Source of the DNA: Alistipes sp.
GTDB lineage: Bacteria; Bacteroidota; Bacteroidia; Bacteroidales; Rikenellaceae
NCBI GenBank assembly: GCA_020026415.1
Contig: JAHHQL010000010.1
Location: 17,039-81,038, forward strand
DNA: 64,000 bases
Direction: 5' to 3'
This document shows, one piece after another, positions 52,713-61,911 of this stretch (its first letter is position 1; every line of letters begins with the position of its first letter). The notes below the pieces were generated by a model. That model did no database searches. It saw nothing but the letters and a program-made list of their open reading frames with translations, and was not told the DNA's origin. The position numbers were made by a program, and so were the translations under genes.

Positions 52713-53392
52713 CGGCGGTTGATTGTTTCGATCTCTCGGCGAATCTTATCAAAAACAGCCTGCGGGGTCTCCATCTCGCCCGTCGGCATTCTGCAATCAA
52801 CCACCCGAAGCGAGGGATCGGTTTCTGCGGCCGTCAGGAATACATGGCGCACCTGCTCCTGCAACGCGAGCGAATCCTCGTGAATGTCGTGTCCGCCCTT
52901 CAGATAGGCACGGTCATCCCCTTCGCGCTGCTCCTTCAACTTGCGTCGGGTAAACGAAAACGGCACATCCAGAAATAACGACACATCGGGTCGGGGCAGG
53001 CTGTTATGGCCAAATTCCAAGTCGAGAATCCACCGGCACAACTTCTTCCGCTCCTCATCGGTCTTGAGTTTGGCGCACTGATAAGCGATGTTCGAATACA
53101 CATAACGATCCAGCACGACAGCCCGTCCCTCCGAAAGCCACTCACGGATCTGAGGTGCCGCATCGGCACGGTCACCCGCAAAAAGCAGGGTCACCAAATA
53201 GGGATCGACCTCGTCGGCCCGACCAAACTCCCCTCGCAGGAAACGGGCAATCTGCTCTCCGTAAATCGGCGCATCGAATCTCGGAAAATGAATGTATTCC
53301 GTTTCGATGCCCCGAAGGCGGAAATATTCGCGCAACAAATTAATCTGTGTCGATTTTCCCGCGCCATCCAATCCTTCAAGTACGACAAACAT
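52709..53392 (-). CDS. tmk: Thymidylate kinase
   Basis: The product has 227 aa. It phosphorylates dTMP to dTDP. The P-loop (EGLDGAGKST), the DRY motif (DRYVYSNIAYQ) and the lid region (LFLDVPFSFTRRKLKEQREGDDRAYLKGGHDIHE) are visible. It overlaps the downstream DoxX-type gene (ATGA) and lies 30 bases after sufS, so it may share the suf transcript. Confidence 0.95.
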   Translation of the reverse strand: MFVVLEGLDGAGKSTQINLLREYFRLRGIETEYIHFPRFDAPIYGEQIARFLRGEFGRADEVDPYLVTLLFAGDRADAAPQIREWLSEGRAVVLDRYVYSNIAYQCAKLKTDEERKKLCRWILDLEFGHNSLPRPDVSLFLDVPFSFTRRKLKEQREGDDRAYLKGGHDIHEDSLALQEQVRHVFLTAAETDPSLRVVDCRMPTGEMETPQAVFDKIRREIETINRR

Positions 53393-53422
53393 ATATTATC
53401 AAGTATATTTTCGGTTTCTTAA

Positions 53423-54640
53423 TTATCGGAGCATCCCGACGGCACGCTTCACGCCGGCGACAAGTCGCTCCACCTCTTCGGCAGTGTTATACAGGGCAAA
53501 CGATGCACGACACATACCCGGCACGCCGAAATGCGTCATGACGGGTTCGGCGCAGTGCATACCCGTACGGATTGCAACGCCCAACTTATCGAGGATCATA
53601 CCCATATCCGAGGCGTGTATCCCATCGACATTGAACGAGATGATGGCACACTTGTCGGCTGTATTTCCGTAGATGCGCATTCCGTCGATCTTCATCATCT
53701 CGTCGGTGGCATAACGCACCAATTCGTGCTCATGCTCCTCGACAGCCTTCAGATCCAGACCGCGCAGGAATTTTACGGCTTCGCCCAATCCGATGCCGCC
53801 GACAAAGTTCGATGTTCCCGCCTCGAATTTCAACGGAATCGGGGCATAGGTCGTCTTCTCGAACGAAACGCGATCAACCATATCTCCACCTCCCATAAAC
53901 GGAGGCATTGCTTCAAGCAGAACTCGTTTACCATAAAGTACGCCGACACCCGTCGGAGCATAGAGTTTATGTCCCGAAAATGCGTAGAAGTCGCAATCCA
54001 AAGCCTGCACATCGACACCTCCGTGTACCACGCCCTGACATCCGTCCACCACGGCAATTGCACCGACCGCATGTGCGGCACGGATCACCTGTTCCAGATC
54101 GGGACGGGTTCCAAGCGTATTGGAAGCCTGCGTAACGGCCACCACCTTGGTATTCGAGTCGATGAGTTGCGGAAGGCGATCCAGACACAATGCACCCTCG
54201 TCATTAAACGGCAGGACGCGGATCTCGGCACCCGTGCGCTCGGACACAAACTGCCAAGGCACAATGTTCGAGTGGTGTTCCATCTCGCTGATCACGATAT
54301 TGTCACCCGCATGCACGAAACGACTGCCCCATGCCTGTGCGACGGTGTTGAGCGATGCGGTGGCACCTGCCGTAAAGACGACCTCTTCCTTCTCGCGTGC
54401 ATTGATAAAACGGGCAATCTCCCCGCGCGATGCTTCGTACCACTCGGTACACTCTTCCGAAAGGTAGTGCAGACCGCGATGAACATTGCTGTTCAGTTCG
54501 GAATAGACCTTATTGACGGTCTCCAAAACCACGCGCGGTTTTTGAGCCGTCGCACCGTTGTCCAAGTAAGTCAGCGGTTTGGAATAGACCGTGCGCTGAA
54601 GAATCGGGAACTCCTTGCGTATCTCTTCGACTTGAAACAT
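53423..54640 (-). CDS. sufS: Cysteine desulfurase SufS
   Basis: The product has 405 aa. It takes sulfur from cysteine for Fe-S clusters. The PLP lysine is Lys225 in FSGHKLYAPTG and the catalytic Cys363 lies in TGMHCAEP, both where SufS/CsdA (class II) enzymes have them. The N-terminal FPILQRTVYSKPLTYLDNGATAQKP is typical. No sufE or sufU lies in the window. It follows sufD after three bases. Confidence 0.96.
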   Translation of the reverse strand: MFQVEEIRKEFPILQRTVYSKPLTYLDNGATAQKPRVVLETVNKVYSELNSNVHRGLHYLSEECTEWYEASRGEIARFINAREKEEVVFTAGATASLNTVAQAWGSRFVHAGDNIVISEMEHHSNIVPWQFVSERTGAEIRVLPFNDEGALCLDRLPQLIDSNTKVVAVTQASNTLGTRPDLEQVIRAAHAVGAIAVVDGCQGVVHGGVDVQALDCDFYAFSGHKLYAPTGVGVLYGKRVLLEAMPPFMGGGDMVDRVSFEKTTYAPIPLKFEAGTSNFVGGIGLGEAVKFLRGLDLKAVEEHEHELVRYATDEMMKIDGMRIYGNTADKCAIISFNVDGIHASDMGMILDKLGVAIRTGMHCAEPVMTHFGVPGMCRASFALYNTAEEVERLVAGVKRAVGMLR

Positions 54641-54643
54641 AAT

Positions 54644-55468
54644 TTACTGTAATTGTTGCATTTTGTTGCTGATCAACTCCATCAGAGGTTCGTGCAATTC
54701 CTCGATGCCGCAACGACGCACCACATCCGAAGCAAAACCCTCGATCTGAAGTGCCCGTGCCTGCATCTCGCTCAAACCGCGCTGACGCATGTAAAGAATC
54801 GCCTCGTTGTCCATCTGTCCGACCGTCGCGCCGTGCGTACACTTCACATCATCGGCATAGATTTCCAACTGAGGTTTGGTATTGATCTGGGCCGATTCGC
54901 TCAACAGGATATTACGGCTCTGTTGCCGGGCATCGGTGCGCTGGGCATCGGGAGCCACATAAACCAGACCGTAAAAACGTCCTTTTGCCTCGTCCGAAGC
55001 CACGCCCTTGATGCACGAATCACTCGTACAGTCGGGTATCATGTGGCGCGTATGGAGGTTCAACGAGAAGTGCTCTTCGCCACCGATGATAAACAATCCG
55101 TGGAGCGTATTGGAGGCATGTGGTTCGTTGAAGTTTATGCGAAAATCGCACTCCGAACCCGTCAGTGCAAAACCCGTCACACGACATTCCGAACCTTGCA
55201 TCTGGTCGATCTCCGCATCGAGTTTCACCTCTCCCAAGAAAAGTTCCGTAAATTCGAGATGCGCAGCACGACCGACATTTACCTTTAGTCGGCATTCCGA
55301 AGGACGAGTGTGCAGCACCACGACACGCGCCGATGCCCCGTCTCTGAGTTCAATGTCAAGATTTTCGGGGTCAATCGCCGCACAGGGTTTCTCCGTAAGA
55401 CCCGTAACCGACAATGTGCCGTCGTTGATCCGAGAAAAACCTCCGATGATTTCTTGCAGTGCTTTCAT
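54644..55468 (-). CDS. sufD: SufD, short form lacking the N-terminal helical domain
   Basis: The product has 274 aa, well short of the 400+ aa of typical SufD. The right-handed beta-helix core and the C-terminal helical domain are present (QLEIYADDVKCTHGATVGQMDNEAILYMRQRGLSEMQARALQIEGFASDVV), including the conserved His and Cys in VKCTHGATV. The usual N-terminal helical part is missing. The start overlaps sufC by one base. It forms the scaffold with SufB and SufC. The reduced size may be normal in this lineage. Confidence 0.9.
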   Translation of the reverse strand: MKALQEIIGGFSRINDGTLSVTGLTEKPCAAIDPENLDIELRDGASARVVVLHTRPSECRLKVNVGRAAHLEFTELFLGEVKLDAEIDQMQGSECRVTGFALTGSECDFRINFNEPHASNTLHGLFIIGGEEHFSLNLHTRHMIPDCTSDSCIKGVASDEAKGRFYGLVYVAPDAQRTDARQQSRNILLSESAQINTKPQLEIYADDVKCTHGATVGQMDNEAILYMRQRGLSEMQARALQIEGFASDVVRRCGIEELHEPLMELISNKMQQLQ

Positions 55469-56220
55469 TAGTCCTGATATTGATTGATGAGCCAGTCATA
55501 GCCCTCTTTTTCGAGTTTTAAAGCAAGGGTTTTGTCGCCCGTGTAGATGATACGCCCCTTGTAAAGTACATGCACTACATCGGGTACAATGTAATCCAAC
55601 AGACGTTGATAGTGCGTGATGACCACCGTGGCGTTGTCCTTGGTGTGGAGTTTCGTGACACCCGTGGCAACGATGCGCAGGGCATCAATATCCAAACCCG
55701 AATCCGTCTCGTCCAGAATGGCAAGTTTCGGTTCGAGCATCGCCATCTGGAAGATCTCGTTCTTTTTCTTCTCTCCACCCGAAAAGCCCTCATTAACAGC
55801 CCTCGAAGTCAGTTTCGACGAAAGTTCCACAACCTTGCTCTTCTCCTTCATCAGGCGCAGAAATTCTCCCGCCGTCAGCGGTTCTTCGCCACGGAACTTG
55901 CGGTGCTCGTTTACGGCCAGTTTCATGAAGTTGGCCATCGTCACACCCGGAATCTCGACCGGATACTGGAATCCGAGGAACAACCCCAGACGGGCACGAT
56001 CCTCGATCGACATCTCCAGCAGATTCCTGCCCATAAATTCCACTTCGCCCCCGGTGACGGTGAATTTCTCGTTACCCGCCAAAACCGACGCCAAAGTCGA
56101 TTTGCCCGATCCGTTGGGACCCATGATGGCGTGTACTTCGCCCGGTTTCACCTCAAGGTTGATACCGCGGAGGATCTCCTTGCCTTCAACCGTTGCATGC
56201 AGATTTTTAACACTTAACAT
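55468..56220 (-). CDS. sufC: SufC, ATPase of the SUF complex
   Basis: The product has 250 aa. It is the cytosolic ABC ATPase that drives the SufBCD scaffold. Walker A (GPNGSGKST), signature (FSGGEKKKNEI), Walker B (LAILDETDSGLD, with the SufC-specific acidic variation) and the H-loop region (VVITHYQRLL) are all visible. It lies 46 bases after sufB. Confidence 0.97.
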   Translation of the reverse strand: MLSVKNLHATVEGKEILRGINLEVKPGEVHAIMGPNGSGKSTLASVLAGNEKFTVTGGEVEFMGRNLLEMSIEDRARLGLFLGFQYPVEIPGVTMANFMKLAVNEHRKFRGEEPLTAGEFLRLMKEKSKVVELSSKLTSRAVNEGFSGGEKKKNEIFQMAMLEPKLAILDETDSGLDIDALRIVATGVTKLHTKDNATVVITHYQRLLDYIVPDVVHVLYKGRIIYTGDKTLALKLEKEGYDWLINQYQD

Positions 56221-56266
56221 ATCTTTCGTAATCTTTTTTCACTGTGAATAAATTCCGTTTTATCCG

Positions 56267-57712
56267 TTATCCGACCGATCCTTCCAGACTGACAGACAGC
56301 AGTTTCTGTGCCTCAACGGCAAATTCCATCGGCAGTTTGGCCAGCACCTCGCGGGCATAACCGTTCACGATCAGCCCCACGGCATCCTCGGTCGAAAGAC
56401 CTCGCTGGTTGCAGTAGAAAAGTTGGTCGTCGGAAATCTTCGATGTGGTAGCCTCATGCTCCAGAACGGCGGTACGGTTGCGGGCGTCGATTTCGGGGAA
56501 GGTGTGTGCACCACACTTGTCGCCTATCAGCAGCGAGTCGCACTGCGAGTAGTTACGCGCATTGTCGGCACATTTGGCCACAGACACCAGACCACGATAC
56601 GAGTTCTGGCTCTTGCCGGCCGAAATACCCTTCGACACGATGCGGCTGCGGGTATTCTTGCCCACATGAATCATTTTCGTACCCGTATCAGCCTGCTGAT
56701 AGTTGTTGGTGATTGCCACCGAATAGAACTCGCCCACCGAATTATCGCCCTTGAGCACGCAACTCGGATATTTCCACGTAATGGCCGATCCGGTCTCCAC
56801 CTGAGTCCACGACAGACGTGCGTTTTCGTGACACATGCCTCGTTTGGTCACCAAGTTGTAGATACCGCCCTTGCCGTTCTTGTCACCCGGATACCAGTTC
56901 TGAACCGTCGAATACTTTACCTCGGCATCTTTCTCGACGATGATCTCGACGACGGCGGCATGCAACTGATTCTCGTCACGCATCGGCGCAGTACAACCCT
57001 CCAGATAACTTACATAAGCACCCTCGTCGGCCACGATCAGCGTACGCTCAAACTGCCCCGTTTCCGCAGCATTGATACGGAAGTAGGTCGAAAGTTCCAT
57101 CGGACAACGGACACCCTTCGGGATATAGCAGAACGAACCGTCGGAGAACACGGCGGCGTTGAGTGCGGCATAATAGTTGTCCTTGTAGGGGACAACCGAA
57201 CCCAAGTATTTTTTGATGAGGTCGGGGTGATTGCGAATCGCCTCCGAGATCGAGCAGAAGATAATACCCTTCTCGGCCAGCGTATCCTTAAAGGTGGTCT
57301 TCACCGACACGGAGTCCATGACGGCATCCACGGCGACACCCGCCAGTACCATCTGTTCCTCAAGCGGAATACCCAGTTTGTCGAACGTACGTTTCAATTC
57401 GGGATCGACTTCATCCATCGAATCGAGTTTGCGCGTCTGTTTCGGAGCGGCATAATAAATGATATCCTGATAGTTAATATCGGGGATCGTAAGGTGCCCC
57501 CACGTCGGCGGGGTCAGCGTAAGCCAGTAACGGTAGGCTTTCAGGCGACGCTCGGTCATCCATTCCGGTTCGCCCTTCTTCTCCGAGATCAGGCGGATAA
57601 TCTCTTCCGAAAGTCCTTTTTGAATCTTATCGGTTTCGATATTGGTCGTAAAACCGTATTTATACTCCTGATCTTGGATGTTTTCCAGTATTTCTTTGTT
57701 GTTGTCAGCCAT
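56267..57712 (-). CDS. sufB: SufB, Fe-S assembly scaffold
   Basis: The product is 481 aa from the ATG at 57712 (MADNNKEILENIQDQEYKYGF); a longer frame runs through the promoter. It is the core scaffold on which Fe-S clusters are built. Conserved segments include PEWMTERRLKAYRYWLTL, FCYIPKGVRCPMELSTYFRIN, CTAPMRDENQLHAAVVEI and CDSLLIGDKCGAHTFPEIDARN. It is the first gene of sufBCDS and has a TAccTTTG promoter. Confidence 0.97.
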   Translation of the reverse strand: MADNNKEILENIQDQEYKYGFTTNIETDKIQKGLSEEIIRLISEKKGEPEWMTERRLKAYRYWLTLTPPTWGHLTIPDINYQDIIYYAAPKQTRKLDSMDEVDPELKRTFDKLGIPLEEQMVLAGVAVDAVMDSVSVKTTFKDTLAEKGIIFCSISEAIRNHPDLIKKYLGSVVPYKDNYYAALNAAVFSDGSFCYIPKGVRCPMELSTYFRINAAETGQFERTLIVADEGAYVSYLEGCTAPMRDENQLHAAVVEIIVEKDAEVKYSTVQNWYPGDKNGKGGIYNLVTKRGMCHENARLSWTQVETGSAITWKYPSCVLKGDNSVGEFYSVAITNNYQQADTGTKMIHVGKNTRSRIVSKGISAGKSQNSYRGLVSVAKCADNARNYSQCDSLLIGDKCGAHTFPEIDARNRTAVLEHEATTSKISDDQLFYCNQRGLSTEDAVGLIVNGYAREVLAKLPMEFAVEAQKLLSVSLEGSVG

Positions 57713-57730
57713 TTCCTTTAAAATAGTAGG

Positions 57731-57738
57731 CAAAGGTA
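57731..57738 (-). promoter_or_regulatory. -7 element TAccTTTG of the suf operon
   Basis: Exact consensus on the minus strand, 18 bases before the sufB ATG. I see no obvious IscR or Fur-like box, but the 120-base gap to the promoter of the divergent regulator is short. Confidence 0.7.
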
Positions 57739-57859
57739 CAAACCTATCGGCAGAAATCAAAATTGTAGTCTATGATTTTCACCCGATACCAAACTTCGCG
57801 CCGTTTTCGCCAATTTTCCACGCAACGGGGAAAATCGTTGCATATTGACGCTCTTTTCG

Positions 57860-57867
57860 TATCTTTG
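57860..57867 (+). promoter_or_regulatory. -7 element TAtcTTTG of the HMA-AraC gene
   Basis: Exact consensus, 21 bases before the ATG at 57889. It also shows that the longer frame starting at 57772 is not used. Confidence 0.7.
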
Positions 57868-57888
57868 CTTCCGTCATTTACTCCCGCC

Positions 57889-58461
57889 ATGGAACAACAA
57901 CACGAATTGCACATCAAAAACATGGTCTGCCCGCGCTGCATCATGTTTGTCAAAGACCTGCTCGAACGCGAAGGATTCACCCCTCTGAAAGTCGAGTTGG
58001 GGCTGGCCGTTGTCCGCGAACCCGTCACTGAAGAGCATCGTACCGCACTCAAACAAAAACTTCATGACGTGGGTTTCGAACTGCTTGACGACCAGCAACA
58101 GCGCATCGCCGACGAGATTCGCACGGCAATCATCGAACGTGTTCACTATCAGAAGGATGAAAGCGAAGAAAACCTCTCGGAATACCTTTCGGAACGACTT
58201 CGTCGCGATTACAGTGCGCTGAGCAAACTTTTCACGGAAATCAACGGCACGAGCATCGAAAAATACTACGTGGCGCAACGGGTCGAGCGGGTCAAGGAAC
58301 TGCTCACCTACGGCGAACTGACCGTCAGCGAAATTGCCCACAAGATGCACTATTCGAGCGTTGCCCACCTCAGTGCGCAGTTCCGCAACGTCACGGGGAT
58401 CTCCCCCACGGCTTTTCGTCAGGCCAAGGAGCATCCGCTCAAGACGCTCGACGAGATTTAG
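57889..58461 (+). CDS. HMA-like domain fused to AraC helix-turn-helix, probable copper regulator
   Basis: The product has 190 aa. Residues 1-~70 resemble a heavy-metal-associated (HMA) domain: KNMVCPRCIMFVKDLL has a CxxC (Cys14, Cys17) where copper is bound in HMA proteins, and a ferredoxin-like pattern follows. Residues ~90-190 are an AraC-type double helix-turn-helix (YSALSKLFTEINGTSIEKYYVAQRVERVKELL; LTVSEIAHKMHYSSVAHLSAQFRNVTGISPTAFRQ). It stands just before a CopA-type ATPase on the same strand. A one-protein metal sensor that controls the exporter is the natural reading, but metal binding is inferred. Confidence 0.85.
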   Translation: MEQQHELHIKNMVCPRCIMFVKDLLEREGFTPLKVELGLAVVREPVTEEHRTALKQKLHDVGFELLDDQQQRIADEIRTAIIERVHYQKDESEENLSEYLSERLRRDYSALSKLFTEINGTSIEKYYVAQRVERVKELLTYGELTVSEIAHKMHYSSVAHLSAQFRNVTGISPTAFRQAKEHPLKTLDEI

Positions 58462-58518
58462 GCAGAATCTTGTAAATCATATCCATAATTATGTAACACC
58501 TTCCTTCCGCACGGATCG

Positions 58519-58526
58519 TATCTTTG
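58519..58526 (+). promoter_or_regulatory. -7 element TAtcTTTG of copA; leaderless start likely
   Basis: Exact consensus ending four bases before the ATG at 58531. This gives the exporter its own promoter, separate from that of the regulator. An operator would lie between 58462 and 58518. Confidence 0.7.
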
Positions 58527-58530
58527 CGGT

Positions 58531-60753
58531 ATGGAAAACAAGAAGTCAAAAGTCACGACTTGCACACTTCCCGTTGTGGGTATGGGATGTGCGGGTTGCG
58601 CCGTGCGTGTCGATAAGACACTGCACGAAGTGAAGGGAGTCCGGGAGGCAGGCGTCAATTTCGCGGCTCAGACGGCACAGATTATATTCGACAACGACCT
58701 GTGTTCGGTCGAAAAGTTGAAAGCGGCAGTACAGGCCGCAGGTTACGACCTTCTGATCGAGGATCGAGACCGCGCCGCAGCCACCGCCGAAAAATTGCGC
58801 AAGGAGCACTACGCACAACTCAAACGCTCGTGTCTCGGAGCATGGATTTTGGCCGTACCGATCATGGTCGGCAGCATGCTGTTCACGGACATCACCTATG
58901 TGCGTTATGCACTGTGGATCGCATCGACCATCTCGCTGTTCGTCTTCGGACGCGAATTCTTCGTCAATGCATGGCATCAGTTGCTGCACTTCAGTTTCAA
59001 TATGGATTCACTGGTCGCCAACAGTACGGGTATCGCCTATCTGTTCAGCGTCTTCAACCTCTTCTTCCCCGAATTTTGGATCGGGCACGGCATCGAACCG
59101 CACCTTTATTTCGAGACGGCGAGCGGTCTGATTGCCTTCATTCTGCTGGGACGTACGTTGGAGGCACGCGCCAAGCAACGCACCTCAACGGCCATCGAGC
59201 GTCTGATCGGTCTGAAACCCAAACGTGTGACGATCGTCGATCAAGAGGGCGAGCGCAAAATCCCCATTTCGCGTATCAAGCGCGGACAGATCATCGTCGT
59301 GCACCCCGGAGAACGCATCGCCGTGGACGGCACGGTCACCGAGGGCAGTTCGTATGTCGATGAAAGCATGCTGAACGGCGAACCCGTTCCCGTATATAAG
59401 GAGGCGGGCGCAAAAGTCTTTTCGGGTACCGCCAACCGCGAGGGTGCCTTCCGTTTCCGTGCCGAGAAGGTCGGTGACGAGACGATTCTGGCGCAGATCA
59501 TCCGCATGGTCGAGGAGGCACAGGGAAGCCGCGCCCCGATTCAGAACATCGTCGATAAGATTGCGGGCATCTTCGTACCGGCCATCATCTCGATAGCCAT
59601 TCTGACCTTCTGTGCATGGTATTTCCTCGATCCGACAGACGGATTCTCGCACGGTCTTTCGACCATGATGACCGTTCTGGTCATCGCATGTCCGTGTGCA
59701 CTGGGACTTGCCACGCCGACCGCCATCATGGTCGGTATCGGACGCGGTGCCGAGGCAGGTATTCTGATCAAAGATGCCGAAAGTCTCCAAACGGCACGCC
59801 ACATCGACACGGTCGTATTGGACAAGACGGGGACGCTGACCGAAGGACATCCCGAAGTCGTCGATATGATTTGGACAAAGGGCGAACTGCACAAAGCCGT
59901 TCTTGCCGGTTTGGAGAAACTATCGGAGCATCCGCTGGCCGAGGCCGTGGTTCGTGCCTTGAAACAGGATCCGACACCGCACATCGACCACTTCATCAAT
60001 ATTGCGGGCGAAGGCATCCGCGGCAAGGTAGAGGGCAAAGCCTACTATGTCGGTAACGGAACAAGCCTTGAGGCGGACGACATCAAGATCTCCGACGAAA
60101 TCCGTTCGGCAGCCGCACTCTGGCTCAAAGAAGCCTACACGCTGGTATGGTTTGCCGACGAGTACGAGGTTCTTGCCGTATTGGCATTGAACGACCGCTT
60201 GAAAGCCACCTCCGCCGAAGCCGTTGCCACGTTGCACAAGATGGGCATCGAGGTATGTCTGCTGACGGGTGACCATCAGGCATCGGCCGAAGCAGCCGCA
60301 CGCAAAGCGGGCATCACCCGCATCAAGGCAGGAGTACAGCCGCAGGACAAAGCCGCCTACATCAAGTCGTTGCAGGCCGAAGGTCATTGCGTAGCGATGG
60401 TCGGCGACGGCATCAACGATAGTGCCGCTCTTGCCTCTGCCGATCTGAGTATTGCCATGGGTCAGGGCAGCGATATTGCCGTGGATTCAGCACAGGTGAC
60501 AATCCTTTCGTCGGATCTGAAAAAGATCTCCGAGATGATCCGCCTGTCGAAAGCCACGATGCACACATTGCACCAGAACCTTTTCTGGGCATTCATCTAC
60601 AACACGATCAGCATTCCGATTGCCGCAGGTGTGCTCTACCCCGTATTCGGAACGCTGCTGCCTCCGATGGTCGGAGGTGCCGCCATGGCATTCAGCAGCG
60701 TCAGTGTCGTCACCAACAGTCTGCGTCTGAAACGCGCACGACTCACCGAATAA
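58531..60753 (+). CDS. copA: Copper-exporting P1B-type ATPase (CopA-like)
   Basis: The product has 740 aa. It pumps Cu(I) out of the cytoplasm. A single N-terminal HMA domain has GMGCAGC (Cys20, Cys23). The membrane metal site is CPC (Cys387, Cys389) in IACPCALGLATP. The phosphorylation site is DKTGT (Asp431), the HP motif reads SEHPLAEA, and GDGINDSAAL is the hinge. The actuator loop reads MLNGEP, with Asn where most members have Thr, while the catalytic Glu is kept. Alternatives are silver export or cytochrome-oxidase copper supply (CcoI), but no cco genes are near. Confidence 0.94.
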   Translation: MENKKSKVTTCTLPVVGMGCAGCAVRVDKTLHEVKGVREAGVNFAAQTAQIIFDNDLCSVEKLKAAVQAAGYDLLIEDRDRAAATAEKLRKEHYAQLKRSCLGAWILAVPIMVGSMLFTDITYVRYALWIASTISLFVFGREFFVNAWHQLLHFSFNMDSLVANSTGIAYLFSVFNLFFPEFWIGHGIEPHLYFETASGLIAFILLGRTLEARAKQRTSTAIERLIGLKPKRVTIVDQEGERKIPISRIKRGQIIVVHPGERIAVDGTVTEGSSYVDESMLNGEPVPVYKEAGAKVFSGTANREGAFRFRAEKVGDETILAQIIRMVEEAQGSRAPIQNIVDKIAGIFVPAIISIAILTFCAWYFLDPTDGFSHGLSTMMTVLVIACPCALGLATPTAIMVGIGRGAEAGILIKDAESLQTARHIDTVVLDKTGTLTEGHPEVVDMIWTKGELHKAVLAGLEKLSEHPLAEAVVRALKQDPTPHIDHFINIAGEGIRGKVEGKAYYVGNGTSLEADDIKISDEIRSAAALWLKEAYTLVWFADEYEVLAVLALNDRLKATSAEAVATLHKMGIEVCLLTGDHQASAEAAARKAGITRIKAGVQPQDKAAYIKSLQAEGHCVAMVGDGINDSAALASADLSIAMGQGSDIAVDSAQVTILSSDLKKISEMIRLSKATMHTLHQNLFWAFIYNTISIPIAAGVLYPVFGTLLPPMVGGAAMAFSSVSVVTNSLRLKRARLTE

Positions 60754-60773
60754 AATTCATAAGTGTTTTTTCG

Positions 60774-60810
60774 AAACCGACCGCATCCCCGTTGAGCGGT
60801 CGGTTTTTTT
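60774..60810 (+). terminator. Terminator of copA
   Basis: An 11-bp stem AAACCGACCGC/GCGGTCGGTTT (60774-60784 with 60796-60806) with an 11-base loop, followed by T. Confidence 0.92.
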
Positions 60811-60830
60811 GTACGATCGCCGAAAATGAT

Positions 60831-60838
60831 TATCTTTA
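60831..60838 (+). promoter_or_regulatory. -7-like element TAtcTTTa of the LytS-like gene; leaderless start likely
   Basis: One mismatch at the last base of the consensus. It ends five bases before the ATG at 60844. Confidence 0.5.
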
Positions 60839-60843
60839 CCCCC

Positions 60844-61911
60844 ATGAAGATAACCAAAAAACAAACAATCGGCGAAAACCTGCTTTATGTGATGGTGTGG
60901 ACGGCCATCATTCTGGTGCCCGTGCTCAACTCGCAGATGATGTCCGAAATGCACATCAATTTCGAGAATGTGACGATTGCATGGCGTAAGATCGCCCCCT
61001 ATCTGACGATCTTTCTCGTACACAACAACATCCTTGCCCCGATGTTCATGTTGCGCCACAAATACCGCATCTACCTTATTCTGAACATAATTCTGATTGT
61101 CGGCCTCTTTTGGATGGTCGATCTTTACGAGGATCACCTTGCACTGAACACACCCGTTTCGGAAATTCCGCAGGACGGCATGCCGCACAAGGCCTCGTTC
61201 TCCGATCTGGAGATGTATTGGAACGTGATTCTCGCCTTTTTCATGATCGGCGCGAATACGGGTATCAAACTGATGTATCAGTCGATCCGCGACGAGCAGA
61301 AGATGGAGCAACTCAAACGTCAGAACCTGCAAGCCGAAATGGATTATCTGAAATATCAGATCAACCCCCATTTCTTCATGAATACGCTCAACAACATCCA
61401 CGCGCTGATCGACATCGACACCGAGACGGCCAAAACGACCGTCATCGAACTTTCGAAAATGATGCGCTACGTGTTGTACGATTCGGGCAGTGAGATCATC
61501 TCGCTCAACAACGACGTCCAATTCCTGAAGAACTACATCGAATTGATGCGTATCCGCTATACCGATGCCATTGACATTCGGGTCGAGCACCCCAAAGATC
61601 TTTCGGAGCAGGTTTCCATCCCACCGCTGCTATTGATCGTCTTTGTGGAGAATGCCTTCAAACACGGCATCAGTTACAACCATTCCTCGTTCATCCACCT
61701 CAAAATCGAGGTCGAAGACGACAAGGTGATCGCCACGTTCTGCAACAGCCGTCATCCGTCCGTCAATCAGAAACCATCGGCGGGAATCGGTCTTGAAAAT
61801 GTACGCAAACGTCTCGAATTGATCTACGGCACACGCAACTACACGCTCAAAATCACCGAAAAGCCCGACACATACCACGTAAAACTCATTATACCGTCAC
61901 TCCATGCTTAA
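60844..61911 (+). CDS. LytS-type sensor histidine kinase
   Basis: The product is 355 aa from the ATG at 60844 (MKITKKQTIGENLLYVMVW); an upstream start at 60826 lies before the promoter. Four membrane helices fill the first ~145 residues, with little periplasmic loop. The His_kinase domain has QINPHFFMNTLNN (His176) and the ATPase boxes VENAFKHGI and GIGLENVRKRLELIYG. It overlaps the response regulator gene by eight bases. The signal is unknown. Confidence 0.93.
   Translation: MKITKKQTIGENLLYVMVWTAIILVPVLNSQMMSEMHINFENVTIAWRKIAPYLTIFLVHNNILAPMFMLRHKYRIYLILNIILIVGLFWMVDLYEDHLALNTPVSEIPQDGMPHKASFSDLEMYWNVILAFFMIGANTGIKLMYQSIRDEQKMEQLKRQNLQAEMDYLKYQINPHFFMNTLNNIHALIDIDTETAKTTVIELSKMMRYVLYDSGSEIISLNNDVQFLKNYIELMRIRYTDAIDIRVEHPKDLSEQVSIPPLLLIVFVENAFKHGISYNHSSFIHLKIEVEDDKVIATFCNSRHPSVNQKPSAGIGLENVRKRLELIYGTRNYTLKITEKPDTYHVKLIIPSLHA

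Noticed and set aside
51555..52883. 442-aa plus-strand frame
   Set aside because: Antisense to the DoxX-type gene and tmk, both well supported.
56423..57721. 432-aa plus-strand frame
   Set aside because: Antisense to sufB, whose sequence is unmistakable.
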